Of a stretch of DNA of 9,824 nucleotides, positions 1-7,054 are shown one piece after another. The stretch lies in contig JACRIF010000063.1 of NCBI GenBank assembly GCA_016220125.1, positions 1-9,824 of the forward strand, written 5' to 3'. Within the stretch, counting starts at the first letter, position 1. The number at the start of each line of letters is the position of its first letter. Origin of the DNA: Candidatus Peregrinibacteria bacterium. GTDB lineage: Bacteria; Patescibacteriota; Gracilibacteria; UM-FILTER-43-11. The notes below the pieces were generated by a model. The model did no database searches. It worked only from the letters and a program-made list of their open reading frames with translations, and had not been told where the DNA came from. The position numbers and the translations under genes were made by a program.

Positions 1-1
1 A

Positions 2-3000
2 GGCTTCCAAAGCGTGTTGTTGCAGCTCGGTGGTAACCTTTCAAATAGCATTTACACAGTAAAAGCGACCACGGGCTTGGCGGGTGTCCGCTCCTATGAT
101 GGGGGGAAAATCTTGTCCCGCTATGCCGCCGCTTTCGCCGGTTATCAGGCTCCCTCGAACTTGAGCGCCGTGACTCTCGGCTCGGTTGATGTGGATTCGG
201 GCACCAAGCTCACCCTGCATTTCTCGGGCGACCTGCAAGCCAATTCCGTGACCCCGGTGAACCTCTTGATTGAAAAATTTGGTGGTGCGGGCTTGGAATC
301 GTTGACCGTGAGCGGGGCGACCCTGAAGGACGCCAGAACCGTGGAGGTCACGACGACCCAGCAGGAATCGGATGTGAACTATTTTGTGACGATGAACGGC
401 GTGCGCGACAGCGCAGGATTGCCGTTGGGCAATGCCCGCGTCCTGAATTTCTTCGGTTACAAGGTGGCTTCGGTCGTAATTCATCAGGTGACCCCGAATT
501 CCATGACGAACGAGGCGGAGCGCCTTCTGGTTGTGGCGGGTGAGCATTTGGACACGGTGGCCACGGCTCGTTTGGGAACCACGCAAGTTGCGATTTCCGA
601 TCAGACCGCGGGTGCGCTGAGCCTCACGGTTCCGAGTGGATTCGCCACGGGGAATTATGCGTTGAATTTGCTGACTCAGACCGGTGAAACCGTTTCGCTT
701 TCAAACGCCCTGACCGTTCAGGCACCCGTGTCGCCCATGCGCCTTATTTCCGAGGAATCCCGCGCGGTTCCAAATCGCGTCGCTCCGGATGGAACCACCC
801 CGGTCAAGTTCTGGGTGCTGGTGGAAGACCCGGTGGCGTTGAATCAGATCAGCAGCGTCTCCATCGATCTCGAGCAGATCGGCGGAAGCCGCGCGCAGGA
901 AATGGCCAAGGATCTCGGTTTGCAACCGCAGTATCGCCAATTCTACACCTACACCACGACCGTTTCGGCCACTACACCTACCAGTTCGGCTCCTATCCGT
1001 CTGCCCGTCCAAGTCCGAAAGGGCACGGAGGTGGTAAGCGGAACCGTTGAGGTGTTGGTGACTCGCGAAGTGTTGCAAAGCGTGGCGCCGACCATCAGTC
1101 AGGCCTACGTGACACCCGCCACCATCGCTCCCGATGGGGAGTCGACAGTCGAGGTGTCCGCCCGTGTTACGGATCCGGATGGCATTGATACCATCGCCTC
1201 CGTCATCGCGGATTTGGGCCCCATGGGACTTGGATTTGTTACATTGACCGGAGAGGATACGACCCCTTCAGTGGGGGCGAATCCCAAGACAGTCGGCGTG
1301 TTCACCGGTATCTCAAAGGTGATCCCGAAGACAGTCCATGAGCAAAGCTACAAAGTGACTGTTACAGCCCAAGATAATACTGGCGCCAGTGGTACGGCGC
1401 AGGTGGACGTGTTGGTTTCGAATAGCGCCAATGCGCCTGTGATCGACAGCACCAAGAGTTATCTGTCTCCGCGCAAATCCGTTCCGCGCGACGACAAGAC
1501 CGCCTTTAGCATTCATGCCATGGTCACCAATGCCGACGGCATTGCGGATGTGGACAGCGTGAACGCCTACTTTGGCACATCGGGCATCGCCCCAGTGGCT
1601 TTGACCAGCGATCCGACCGCCTCCAAGGAGGGAAAGTCGGCGCTGTATTCCTCGGGCCCGATCGTCATTCCCCCCACCGTTCCTCTCGGCGTTCAGGATA
1701 TCGAGGTGGTGGCCACCAACAAGAAGGGTGGAAAGGGAAACCTGATTTTGCAGGTCGATGTCACCAACAAGGATACGTTGGGAGAAGCGCCCATCGTGCA
1801 GTCGGCCAAGGCGTACACCACGCCTAAAATCGCGCTGAACGACGGCAAGACCCCCATCACGCTGTACACCTTTGTGCGCGACGATGACAACAATCTGGAA
1901 TCCGTGGTGGTGAACCTGACCGGCATTGGCCAGGTCGGCCCCGAAATTCCCGCCGACTTCGGCGAGGTCGGTGCCGCGCCCGTGCCCATGGAGGGCGGCG
2001 CCGGAGGTTGCCCCACCGGATCCAACACCATTGTCTGCATGACTCCCAGCTTTAAGGAGGGCAACTTGGGCCAATGGTATGTGCTTTCGGGTGTCACCAT
2101 TTCAAAAGACACGGTGACGAGCGTTCAACCGTACAAAGCCGAGGTGATCGCCACCGATGCCTCGGGCAGCGTGACCCGTGGGCAGATCCCGATTTCCGTG
2201 CGCGACAACCTCACGGCCGCGACCGACAAGACCCCGCTCGAAGTGGTGGCCGCGGTTCCCGTGGGATCCGGCACGGTTCAGGTGGTGTTCAGCAAGCCGT
2301 TGGATGCCATGACCGTCGCGGCGACGGCGTTTGGGATCACCGATAGCAAGAATATCAGCCTCAAGCTCAATGTGCTTGGAGCTACGATCGATGCCTCGGG
2401 CATGGTCGTGACCCTGACCACCGACAACCAGGTCAAAGGCACCGACTATGTGTTGACCGCCTCGACCAAGGTGGCCGATACCGCCGGAATGGCCTTGGTT
2501 CCGGGTGCGAAGAGCCAAGCGGGCTTCAGGGCCTTTGAGGACAGCGACAAGGTGCCCGTGGTTGATTTCATCGGCGCCACGGATGGCGAAACGGTGCAGA
2601 TCGATTTCCAGGCCAACATCCGTCCTTCGAGCATTAAAATGGGTGGCGATTTCGGCATCAAGATTGCCGAGAGCGACACCGGTGCCCCGTTGGCGGTCAA
2701 AGGAGTTCGCTTTGTGGAGTCCGGGAAATCGATCGAGGTGAAAACCGAGATGCAGAAATCCAACACCCGCTACCGCTTGACCCTTTCCACTGTGGAATCG
2801 GCTTCGGGAGTTGCGGTGAAGACCCCCATCACGCGGTTCTTCAAGTCCATCAACATCCGCGCCGTGCAAAAGGCGGCGGTGGCCAGTGGCGCCGACTTGA
2901 ATGGCGATGGCAAGGTCGACTTCATCGACTTCACGATGTTCTCCGCCGTTTACGGCCAATCGCTCTCGGCCCCCGTGGTCGATAGCGGAATGGCCGGGGA

Positions 3001-3073
3001 TCAGGGTCTGAGCCCGATTGCTCCCACCCCGGATTCGACCGTTCCCCACACCACACCCCCTGCCGGGAATTAA
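2..3073 (+). CDS. Large Ig-like surface protein ending in a single dockerin repeat (5' truncated)
   Basis: The frame is open at the left edge, so the gene begins upstream; the first GTG here (position 14) is only the first in-window start candidate and residue numbers count from it. The 1019 visible residues look like a chain of beta-sandwich modules. A Big_5/SbsA-like domain (about 43-148) is followed by an IPT/TIG-like domain (about 152-236) and a diverged Ig module (about 250-352). Three homologous modules then begin near residues 358, 474 and 592, each opening with AP, an AY/SY-xxP segment and a DG/DD turn. Two more Big_5-like domains follow (about 738-950). The C-terminus carries one dockerin calcium loop with D961, N963, D965, D969 and D972, then a Pro/Thr-rich tail. 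It is probably secreted and held by the cohesin proteins encoded just downstream. No catalytic domain or membrane anchor is visible. Domain names are from pattern recognition; the dockerin loop is the surest call. Confidence 0.85.
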   Translation, partial: GFQSVLLQLGGNLSNSIYTVKATTGLAGVRSYDGGKILSRYAAAFAGYQAPSNLSAVTLGSVDVDSGTKLTLHFSGDLQANSVTPVNLLIEKFGGAGLESLTVSGATLKDARTVEVTTTQQESDVNYFVTMNGVRDSAGLPLGNARVLNFFGYKVASVVIHQVTPNSMTNEAERLLVVAGEHLDTVATARLGTTQVAISDQTAGALSLTVPSGFATGNYALNLLTQTGETVSLSNALTVQAPVSPMRLISEESRAVPNRVAPDGTTPVKFWVLVEDPVALNQISSVSIDLEQIGGSRAQEMAKDLGLQPQYRQFYTYTTTVSATTPTSSAPIRLPVQVRKGTEVVSGTVEVLVTREVLQSVAPTISQAYVTPATIAPDGESTVEVSARVTDPDGIDTIASVIADLGPMGLGFVTLTGEDTTPSVGANPKTVGVFTGISKVIPKTVHEQSYKVTVTAQDNTGASGTAQVDVLVSNSANAPVIDSTKSYLSPRKSVPRDDKTAFSIHAMVTNADGIADVDSVNAYFGTSGIAPVALTSDPTASKEGKSALYSSGPIVIPPTVPLGVQDIEVVATNKKGGKGNLILQVDVTNKDTLGEAPIVQSAKAYTTPKIALNDGKTPITLYTFVRDDDNNLESVVVNLTGIGQVGPEIPADFGEVGAAPVPMEGGAGGCPTGSNTIVCMTPSFKEGNLGQWYVLSGVTISKDTVTSVQPYKAEVIATDASGSVTRGQIPISVRDNLTAATDKTPLEVVAAVPVGSGTVQVVFSKPLDAMTVAATAFGITDSKNISLKLNVLGATIDASGMVVTLTTDNQVKGTDYVLTASTKVADTAGMALVPGAKSQAGFRAFEDSDKVPVVDFIGATDGETVQIDFQANIRPSSIKMGGDFGIKIAESDTGAPLAVKGVRFVESGKSIEVKTEMQKSNTRYRLTLSTVESASGVAVKTPITRFFKSINIRAVQKAAVASGADLNGDGKVDFIDFTMFSAVYGQSLSAPVVDSGMAGDQGLSPIAPTPDSTVPHTTPPAGN

Positions 3074-3082
3074 TCCCAAACC

Positions 3083-3106
3083 CTTAAGCACTTACGGACT
3101 TAAGCA
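3083..3106 (+). repeat. Short direct repeat CTTAAGCA in intergenic gap
   Basis: The octamer CTTAAGCA occurs at 3083-3090 and 3099-3106 with a related octamer (CTTACGGA) between them, giving three 8-bp units in a row. It fills most of the 47-bp gap between the dockerin gene and the cohesin lipoprotein gene. No terminator or Shine-Dalgarno sequence is seen in the gap, which agrees with co-transcription. Confidence 0.5.
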
Positions 3107-3120
3107 TTAATAATTCAAAA

Positions 3121-3705
3121 ATGAAACCCAAAGAACTCGTCATCGCAGCGGCCCTGATCATTCTGTTTTCCACTCTTGTGAGTGGATGCCAGATGGTGGA
3201 GCAGACTGGTTCGGCCAAAATCACTAAAAAAACCTTCATCGAGGAGTTCGTCATGAAGGCGGTGGCCGCCAAAAAAGAGGTGAGGCTTTCGCTCAAGGCG
3301 GTCCGTGAGGGCGCCCAGGTGAGGGTGACGGTGAATCTCGAGAATCCCAATCTCAAGCCGATCACCTCGACACAAGCGTGGTTGAGTTTCGATCCCGCCT
3401 TGCTCCAGGGAAAATCGATCAATGTGAAGGATTCGGCGTTTAGCTTGATGGCTCCCTATGACAATACGTTCGACAACAAGGCGGGGCTGGCGATGGTCGG
3501 CCGGGCGAATCCGAAGCCGTTGACCGACAAAACCATCAAGGTGGCCGAATTGGTGTTCGACACCGCGAAGGACGGAACCGCGATGGTCGATGCCTACGAT
3601 TACCAGGACGACCTGAGCGGACACACTTCCGCCAATGTGCTCGTCAACGGCAAGCCGTTCAATATCCTGCTCAAACCCGACAGCCCCCTACTAATTATCG
3701 AATAA
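3121..3705 (+). CDS. Cohesin-domain lipoprotein
   Basis: This is a 194-aa protein starting with a lipoprotein signal: K2 and K4, a hydrophobic core, and a V-S-G-C lipobox with the lipidated cysteine at C23. After a short spacer, residues about 52-190 look like a single cohesin domain, with alternating beta-strand pattern, a WLSFDP segment, and a late DYQ-xx-LSGHTSAN block ending in NIL. The same blocks occur in the next gene, so the two are paralogues. Cohesins bind dockerins, and a dockerin loop ends the preceding gene 47 bp upstream, so this protein probably tethers that product to the outer face of the membrane. The ATG at 3121 gives a complete signal peptide; no Shine-Dalgarno sequence precedes it. 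The cohesin family call rests on fold-like pattern and context, and a related carbohydrate-binding beta-sandwich is the main alternative. Confidence 0.85.
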   Translation: MKPKELVIAAALIILFSTLVSGCQMVEQTGSAKITKKTFIEEFVMKAVAAKKEVRLSLKAVREGAQVRVTVNLENPNLKPITSTQAWLSFDPALLQGKSINVKDSAFSLMAPYDNTFDNKAGLAMVGRANPKPLTDKTIKVAELVFDTAKDGTAMVDAYDYQDDLSGHTSANVLVNGKPFNILLKPDSPLLIIE

Positions 3706-3713
3706 TTCGACAT

Positions 3714-3748
3714 CAAAACCTAACACCTAAAACCTGAAACCTAAACTT
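3714..3748 (+). repeat. Tandem heptanucleotide array (consensus TAAAACC) abutting a start codon
   Basis: Five consecutive 7-mers read CAAAACC, TAACACC, TAAAACC, TGAAACC and TAAACTT, and the ATG of the next gene follows directly at 3749. The array occupies nearly the whole 43-bp gap where a ribosome-binding site would normally be. The 12-mer AAAACCTGAAAC from the array (3729-3740) recurs exactly in the terminator arm at 6105-6116. Confidence 0.65.
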
Positions 3749-4822
3749 ATGAAAACCCCATTCCTCAAAACACTGGTGATCGCCACCCTCCTCCTGGGCG
3801 GATCCCGTTTCGCGTTCGCGGAGGGGGATGCCGAGCTTTTGCTCAAGCCTTCGGTGACCCAGGCCTCCAAGGGCCAGGAGTTCACTGTGGATGTAGTGCT
3901 CAAAAATCCGAGCGCGCAAAATGTCATTTCCGTTCGGTCGTGGCTCAGCTACGACCCCATGGTGCTCGAGGCGGTCGCCATCGACACCAGCGCCTCGCTC
4001 TTCAATTTGGCTGCTCCTGGCGAGGACACCATCAGCGCCGCGGAGGGGAAGGTCAAGATTGGCCGCTCCAACATTTCCGGAGGTGTGACCGATGCCGAAA
4101 CCAAGGTCGCCACGGTCCAATTCAGGGTTAAGGCGGCGTACGCCGGCAAGACAACCCTCAGTTTTTACGATTACCAAGTCAGCGAATTGGGTCACACCAG
4201 CGCCAATATCATCGATCAGGGGTTCCCGCTCAATATTTTGGGCAAAGCGCCCGATAAACTGGTGATGGATTTGAATCCGGGTGGAGCCTCGGTGCCCACG
4301 ACGCCCGCACCGGTGGTGGTTCCCGAAACACCCGCAATCGATACGGGAATCGGCGGCCCGGGATACGCCACGGATCTTGCCCGCCCGACCAATCTGATGG
4401 CCAACACGGGCTCCGGATACATCGACCTCCAATGGGTCGCCCCCGTGGATTCGGCCCGGGTTGGATTCAATATCTACTACGGCCAATCCAGCGGACTCTA
4501 CACGCGCCGGCGCACGGTCGGCAATGTGAACGCGTTTCGCTTGGACGGGCTCACCAACAACCAAGCCTATTACGTGGCGGTGACCGCCTTTGACCAGTTG
4601 AACCGTGAAAGCGATTATTCAAACGAGGTCGGAATCATCGTGAATCAGCCGCTTTCCTCCACGGCCCCGTTCGCAACCGCCTTTGACCAAACGTACCGCA
4701 ATATTCCCCAGCAACCCCAGAACGGTCCGCTGGTGGGGTGGCTCGTTTTCTCCGCCGCCGGCCTCAGCGCCGCCATTTTGTTCGGACGAAAGAAACAGTG
4801 GATCGAAGTCGAGAATGCCTGA
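3749..4822 (+). CDS. Membrane-anchored cohesin plus fibronectin type III protein
   Basis: This 357-aa protein begins with a Sec signal peptide with predicted cleavage after the FAFA motif (A24). Residues about 28-166 form a cohesin-like domain paralogous to the previous gene's, sharing the WLSYDP segment, IGRSN and an LGHTSAN block ending in NIL. A Pro/Thr-rich linker (about 177-205) leads to an FN3 domain (about 211-298) with the expected IDLQW strand, a central YY strand and the closing SDYSNEV segment. A hydrophobic stretch (about 329-346) followed by RKK and a short tail anchors the C-terminus, leaving the cohesin outside the cell. It probably forms a second receptor for the dockerin protein, anchored by a helix instead of a lipid. 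The start follows a heptamer repeat array without Shine-Dalgarno. It ends in TGA, 68 bp before the next gene in the same operon. Confidence 0.88.
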   Translation: MKTPFLKTLVIATLLLGGSRFAFAEGDAELLLKPSVTQASKGQEFTVDVVLKNPSAQNVISVRSWLSYDPMVLEAVAIDTSASLFNLAAPGEDTISAAEGKVKIGRSNISGGVTDAETKVATVQFRVKAAYAGKTTLSFYDYQVSELGHTSANIIDQGFPLNILGKAPDKLVMDLNPGGASVPTTPAPVVVPETPAIDTGIGGPGYATDLARPTNLMANTGSGYIDLQWVAPVDSARVGFNIYYGQSSGLYTRRRTVGNVNAFRLDGLTNNQAYYVAVTAFDQLNRESDYSNEVGIIVNQPLSSTAPFATAFDQTYRNIPQQPQNGPLVGWLVFSAAGLSAAILFGRKKQWIEVENA

Positions 4823-4890
4823 GAATTCAAATATTCCATCCCGTTTAAAAATTTCCAATTAAAAACTAAACATTAAAACCCCCCGCTCCT

Positions 4891-6090
4891 ATGGCTAAAA
4901 AATCAACTCAGTGGGTCACCATTCCCGAAGCCTCGATTCACACGCCCGTTTCCGGGGCGCAGAAGAGTGCGGCTCCTAAAAAGGGCGAAAACCCGGATTT
5001 TGTGAAGAACAAATGGTTCTGGGGAATTGGATTCCTGGTGGTGGTGGCCGCATCGTTCGCGGTGTTGGCTCCCGCCCAGTTCAGCTCGTTGCTGAAGGGC
5101 AACTTGTTTGAGTCCACAGGCCTTCCCGAAGGCCAAACCTCCGGTGTGCTCAGTCCTCTCAGCTTGTTGCCGACGGAAACTCCCGCCGCGGAAACCCCCG
5201 CGACCCCCGCTGAGCCGGCGGTGGCGGAGGTCAAAGAGGTGGTCGCCCCTCAGGAGAAACCGGTCAATGTCGCGGTCGAGCCTATATCGACCCCCGAGGA
5301 GGTGAAAGTCGAACCTGTGAAGCCCGCCGTCTCGGATTGCGGAACCGAGATTCCCTGCTTCACCCCGCATTTGAAGGATTGTTCCTTGGCCAAAACCGCG
5401 TTCGCGTTCACCTTTGCCGGTCAGTCGATTGAGTCGAATCTTGAGATCACGGGGATGGAGGGCGAAAACTGCCTGACCCAAGCCACGCTGACCAAGTCGC
5501 CGTTGGCGGATCTGGTCGGCAAAAGCGCCACCTGCAAACTCGCGAAAGGCGATTACAACCAAGAATCCCTTCAGGCGATTGTGGGTGACCCCGCGACCCT
5601 GGCCCAAACCTGTTCCGGTTCGCTGGTGGATGCCCTCAAGGGCCTTGTGCCGGTCCCCGTCGCAAACAACCAGGACAAGCAGGTGGAGGATTTGTTGAGG
5701 CAGATTCAAGAACTCCAAAGTCAAAAAGAGGAAAGCACGAAGATGATGCAGGATCTTGTGAACATTGTTCAGGAGCAGAAGCAAGAGGGGGTTCGCCCCG
5801 CGGCGCCTGCGCCGGCTACGACCGTTCAGCCTGGCTTCAGGGCCAATCCTTATCGGGTTTCAGTGACCCCGGAGCAAATGCTGAACCAGCGATCTGCTGG
5901 CGGAAGTGTCGTGGTTCCCCAGCAAACGGCTGCCTATCAGCAGCCGGCCATGCAAACCTATCAGCCCGCTTACCAGCCAGTGAGGGGTGCGAATACTCCT
6001 CAGACCGGCCCGGAGCAAATTGCCATCGTCCTGATGGCGGGCTTTGTCAGCGTGGTGCTTTGGAAATTCACACGAACGTTCGCACGCTAG
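4891..6090 (+). CDS. Two-TM surface protein with cysteine-rich domain and coiled coil
   Basis: I do not recognise a characterised family. The 399-aa protein has a basic cytoplasmic-like N-terminus of about 41 residues, a membrane helix (about 42-61), and a Pro/Glu/Val-rich linker (about 92-147). A compact domain follows (about 148-245) with six cysteines at 150, 156, 164, 194, 215 and 241, enough for three disulfides. Next come a coiled coil (about 265-298), a Pro/Gln/Tyr-rich linker, and a C-terminal helix (about 376-391) preceded by TGP (372-374) and followed by basic residues. The cysteine pattern resembles small Cys-rich domains I associate with hypothetical envelope proteins of CPR bacteria, but I cannot confirm that. 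As the last gene of the cohesin/dockerin operon, closed by a terminator 15 bp later, it may act as scaffold or spacer in the same surface structure. No Shine-Dalgarno sequence is present; the ATG is preceded by CTCCT. Confidence 0.8.
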   Translation: MAKKSTQWVTIPEASIHTPVSGAQKSAAPKKGENPDFVKNKWFWGIGFLVVVAASFAVLAPAQFSSLLKGNLFESTGLPEGQTSGVLSPLSLLPTETPAAETPATPAEPAVAEVKEVVAPQEKPVNVAVEPISTPEEVKVEPVKPAVSDCGTEIPCFTPHLKDCSLAKTAFAFTFAGQSIESNLEITGMEGENCLTQATLTKSPLADLVGKSATCKLAKGDYNQESLQAIVGDPATLAQTCSGSLVDALKGLVPVPVANNQDKQVEDLLRQIQELQSQKEESTKMMQDLVNIVQEQKQEGVRPAAPAPATTVQPGFRANPYRVSVTPEQMLNQRSAGGSVVVPQQTAAYQQPAMQTYQPAYQPVRGANTPQTGPEQIAIVLMAGFVSVVLWKFTRTFAR

Positions 6091-6104
6091 GAAGTAAAAA
6101 AGCC

Positions 6105-6148
6105 AAAACCTGAAACTCGGAATCTGTGATTCGGATTTCGGGTTTTTT
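6105..6148 (+). terminator. Rho-independent terminator of the surface-protein operon
   Basis: The arm AAAACCTGAAA followed by CTCGGAATC pairs with GATTCGGATTTCGGGTTTT around a TGT loop, with one G-U pair and a small bulge. Six Ts (6143-6148) close the right arm. It lies 15 bp after the stop codon of the two-TM protein. Confidence 0.8.
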
Positions 6149-6172
6149 GTTTTCCCCCGAATGTGCTAAAAT
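6143..6172 (+). promoter_or_regulatory. Probable extended -10 promoter for the MBL-fold gene
   Basis: TGC followed by TAAAAT (6167-6172) makes an extended -10 element about 27 bp before the ATG at 6199. The -35 region is poor: only the terminator's T-run, at an 18-bp spacing, is available. Calling it a promoter rests on the -10 element and on the terminator just upstream. Confidence 0.45.
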
Positions 6173-6198
6173 ACGGCACGTCTTTTAATCGAAAGCTT

Positions 6199-6792
6199 AT
6201 GCAGATCAAATTCCATGGAAATTCCTGTTTTTCTATCAAGGAGGGGGACTTTGTGTTGGTGATGGATCCGATCGAGGGAATGAAGATGGAAAAGACGAAT
6301 GCGGTCACTGTGAGTTCCCCGGTGAATCCGTTCAAGGTCCCATCGCCCGAAACCAAGCGGTTCAACTGGCCCGGCGAATACGAGACCTCCGGTGTGTATA
6401 TCATGGGAATCCCCAGTTTCCACAACACCAAGGATTCCGAGCAACAGGAGGAAAACACGGTGTTCAAGATCGATTGCAACGGTTTAAGGTTGTGCCATCT
6501 GGGCCGTCTGGGTGCCAAGCCAACACCGGACCAGCTTGAACAAATTGGCGATGTGGACATCCTGTTTGTTCCCGTGGGGGAGGATGGAACCATCGATGCC
6601 AAAAAGGCCAAAGAGGTGATTGAGCAGGTCGAGCCCCGTGTCATGATCCCCATGTTGTACACCGAGGCGTCCTTGGCTACATTTTTGAAGGAGATGGGCG
6701 CGGTGAATTCCGAACGGCTTGATGTGTTTTCAGTCAAACGCAGCGAACTGCCCGAGGAAATGAGCAAAGTGGTGGTGTTGAGGGCGGAATAG
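6199..6792 (+). CDS. Metallo-beta-lactamase-fold protein lacking metal ligands (probable pseudoenzyme)
   Basis: The 197-aa product follows the UlaG/UPF0173-like branch of the MBL fold (Lactamase_B_3 type). It has an opening QIKFHGNSCF strand, a VLVMDP strand, the WPGEYE motif (residues 58-62), the HLGRLG motif (100-105), a DILFVPVG strand (120-127) and an RVMIPMLY strand (147-154). The catalytic features are absent. The HxHxDH motif is replaced by an SSPVNP stretch (39-44), the early GHSC is GNSC (N8), the LGDLG aspartate is R103, and PMHY is PMLY (L153). Hydrolase activity is therefore unlikely, and a structural or ligand-binding role is more plausible. An in-frame ATG at 6163 overlaps the presumed promoter; the ATG at 6199 matches the family's N-terminus. 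The gene is monocistronic between a terminator and the tRNA region. Confidence 0.85.
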   Translation: MQIKFHGNSCFSIKEGDFVLVMDPIEGMKMEKTNAVTVSSPVNPFKVPSPETKRFNWPGEYETSGVYIMGIPSFHNTKDSEQQEENTVFKIDCNGLRLCHLGRLGAKPTPDQLEQIGDVDILFVPVGEDGTIDAKKAKEVIEQVEPRVMIPMLYTEASLATFLKEMGAVNSERLDVFSVKRSELPEEMSKVVVLRAE

Positions 6793-6809
6793 CGCCCGCT
6801 TTGGTGTTT

Positions 6810-6835
6810 GCCGCGCACACGTGCGAAAGGCGTTT
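6810..6835 (+). terminator. Weak candidate terminator after the MBL-fold gene
   Basis: GCC pairs with GGC around an inner CGCAC/GTGCG inverted repeat, followed by GTTTT. The inner loop is only two bases and an internal loop interrupts the stem, so this is a poor terminator at best. Confidence 0.25.
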
Positions 6836-6845
6836 TGGTTTAGGG

Positions 6846-6874
6846 TTGGTCTTGGGTTTTTTTTGCGTTATAGT
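6846..6874 (+). promoter_or_regulatory. Sigma70-type promoter for tRNA-Arg
   Basis: TTGGTC (6846-6851) and TATAGT (6869-6874) are 17 bp apart. Transcription would start near 6881, just before a 14-bp copy of the tRNA 5' end, and reach the intact tRNA after about 96 nt of leader. The -10 element sits where a promoter for the decayed upstream copy would be expected. Confidence 0.65.
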
Positions 6875-6885
6875 GTGTAGCGCCT

Positions 6886-6899
6886 GTGGTCCCGTAGTT
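6886..6899 (+). repeat. Orphan copy of the tRNA-Arg 5' end
   Basis: GTGGTCCCGTAGTT is identical to 6975-6988, which covers two flanking bases plus the first 12 bases of the tRNA. After the T at 6899 similarity ends and a TCCCCG/CGGGGA inverted repeat begins (6900-6905 with 6919-6924). It cannot fold into a tRNA, so it is a fragment from duplication or recombination. Confidence 0.7.
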
Positions 6900-6924
6900 T
6901 CCCCGAAACATTAGTGTGCGGGGA

Positions 6925-6939
6925 TCCGCCTCTGGCGGA
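6925..6939. repeat. Small hairpin repeat TCCGCC-N3-GGCGGA (copy 1)
   Basis: TCCGCC and GGCGGA form a 6-bp stem around TCT. The same core stem recurs at 7093-7111 on the other side of the tRNA. The pair looks like a REP-type palindromic repeat, or like hairpins shaping the transcript on either side of the tRNA. Confidence 0.5.
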
Positions 6940-6976
6940 CAATGGTTCCTCATTTATCGGCAAAACATAGGCACGT

Positions 6977-7051
6977 GGTCCCGTAGTTCAATGGATAGAA
7001 TAGGGCTCTCCTAAGGCCTTGATGCAGGTTCGATTCCTGCCGGGGCTACCA
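6977..7051 (+). tRNA. tRNA-Arg (anticodon CCT)
   Basis: The 75 nt fold as a complete tRNA. The acceptor GGTCCCG pairs with CGGGGCT (G1-U72 and U3-G70 wobbles), the discriminator is A and the CCA end is encoded. The D stem is GTTC/GAAT, the anticodon stem GGGCT/GGCCT holds the loop CTCCTAA, and the T stem GCAGG/CCTGC encloses TTCGATT. The anticodon CCT reads AGG arginine codons. Unusual points are the weak G-U first pair and the exact fragments of its own 5' and 3' ends nearby (6886-6899 and 7248-7264). Confidence 0.95.
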
Positions 7052-7054
7052 CGG

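Noticed and set aside
2102..3091. Long minus-strand open frames opposite the dockerin gene (also 1313-2074 and 41-586)
   Set aside because: They are antisense to a clearly coding plus-strand gene with recognisable domains; their translations are rich in His, Gly and Arg without domains, as expected from a GC-rich shadow frame.
3121..4822. Cellulosome assembly locus
   Set aside because: No glycoside hydrolase, carbohydrate-binding module or multi-cohesin scaffoldin is visible; the genes encode single cohesins on anchors and an Ig-like ligand.
6073..6085. GAACGTTC palindrome near the end of the Cys-rich gene as a LexA box
   Set aside because: It lacks the four-base spacer of GAAC-N4-GTTC and lies inside coding sequence far from a promoter.
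6163..6198. Upstream ATG of the MBL-fold gene
   Set aside because: The added 12 residues precede the family's normal first beta-strand and the codons overlap the likely -10 element; the ATG at 6199 fits better.
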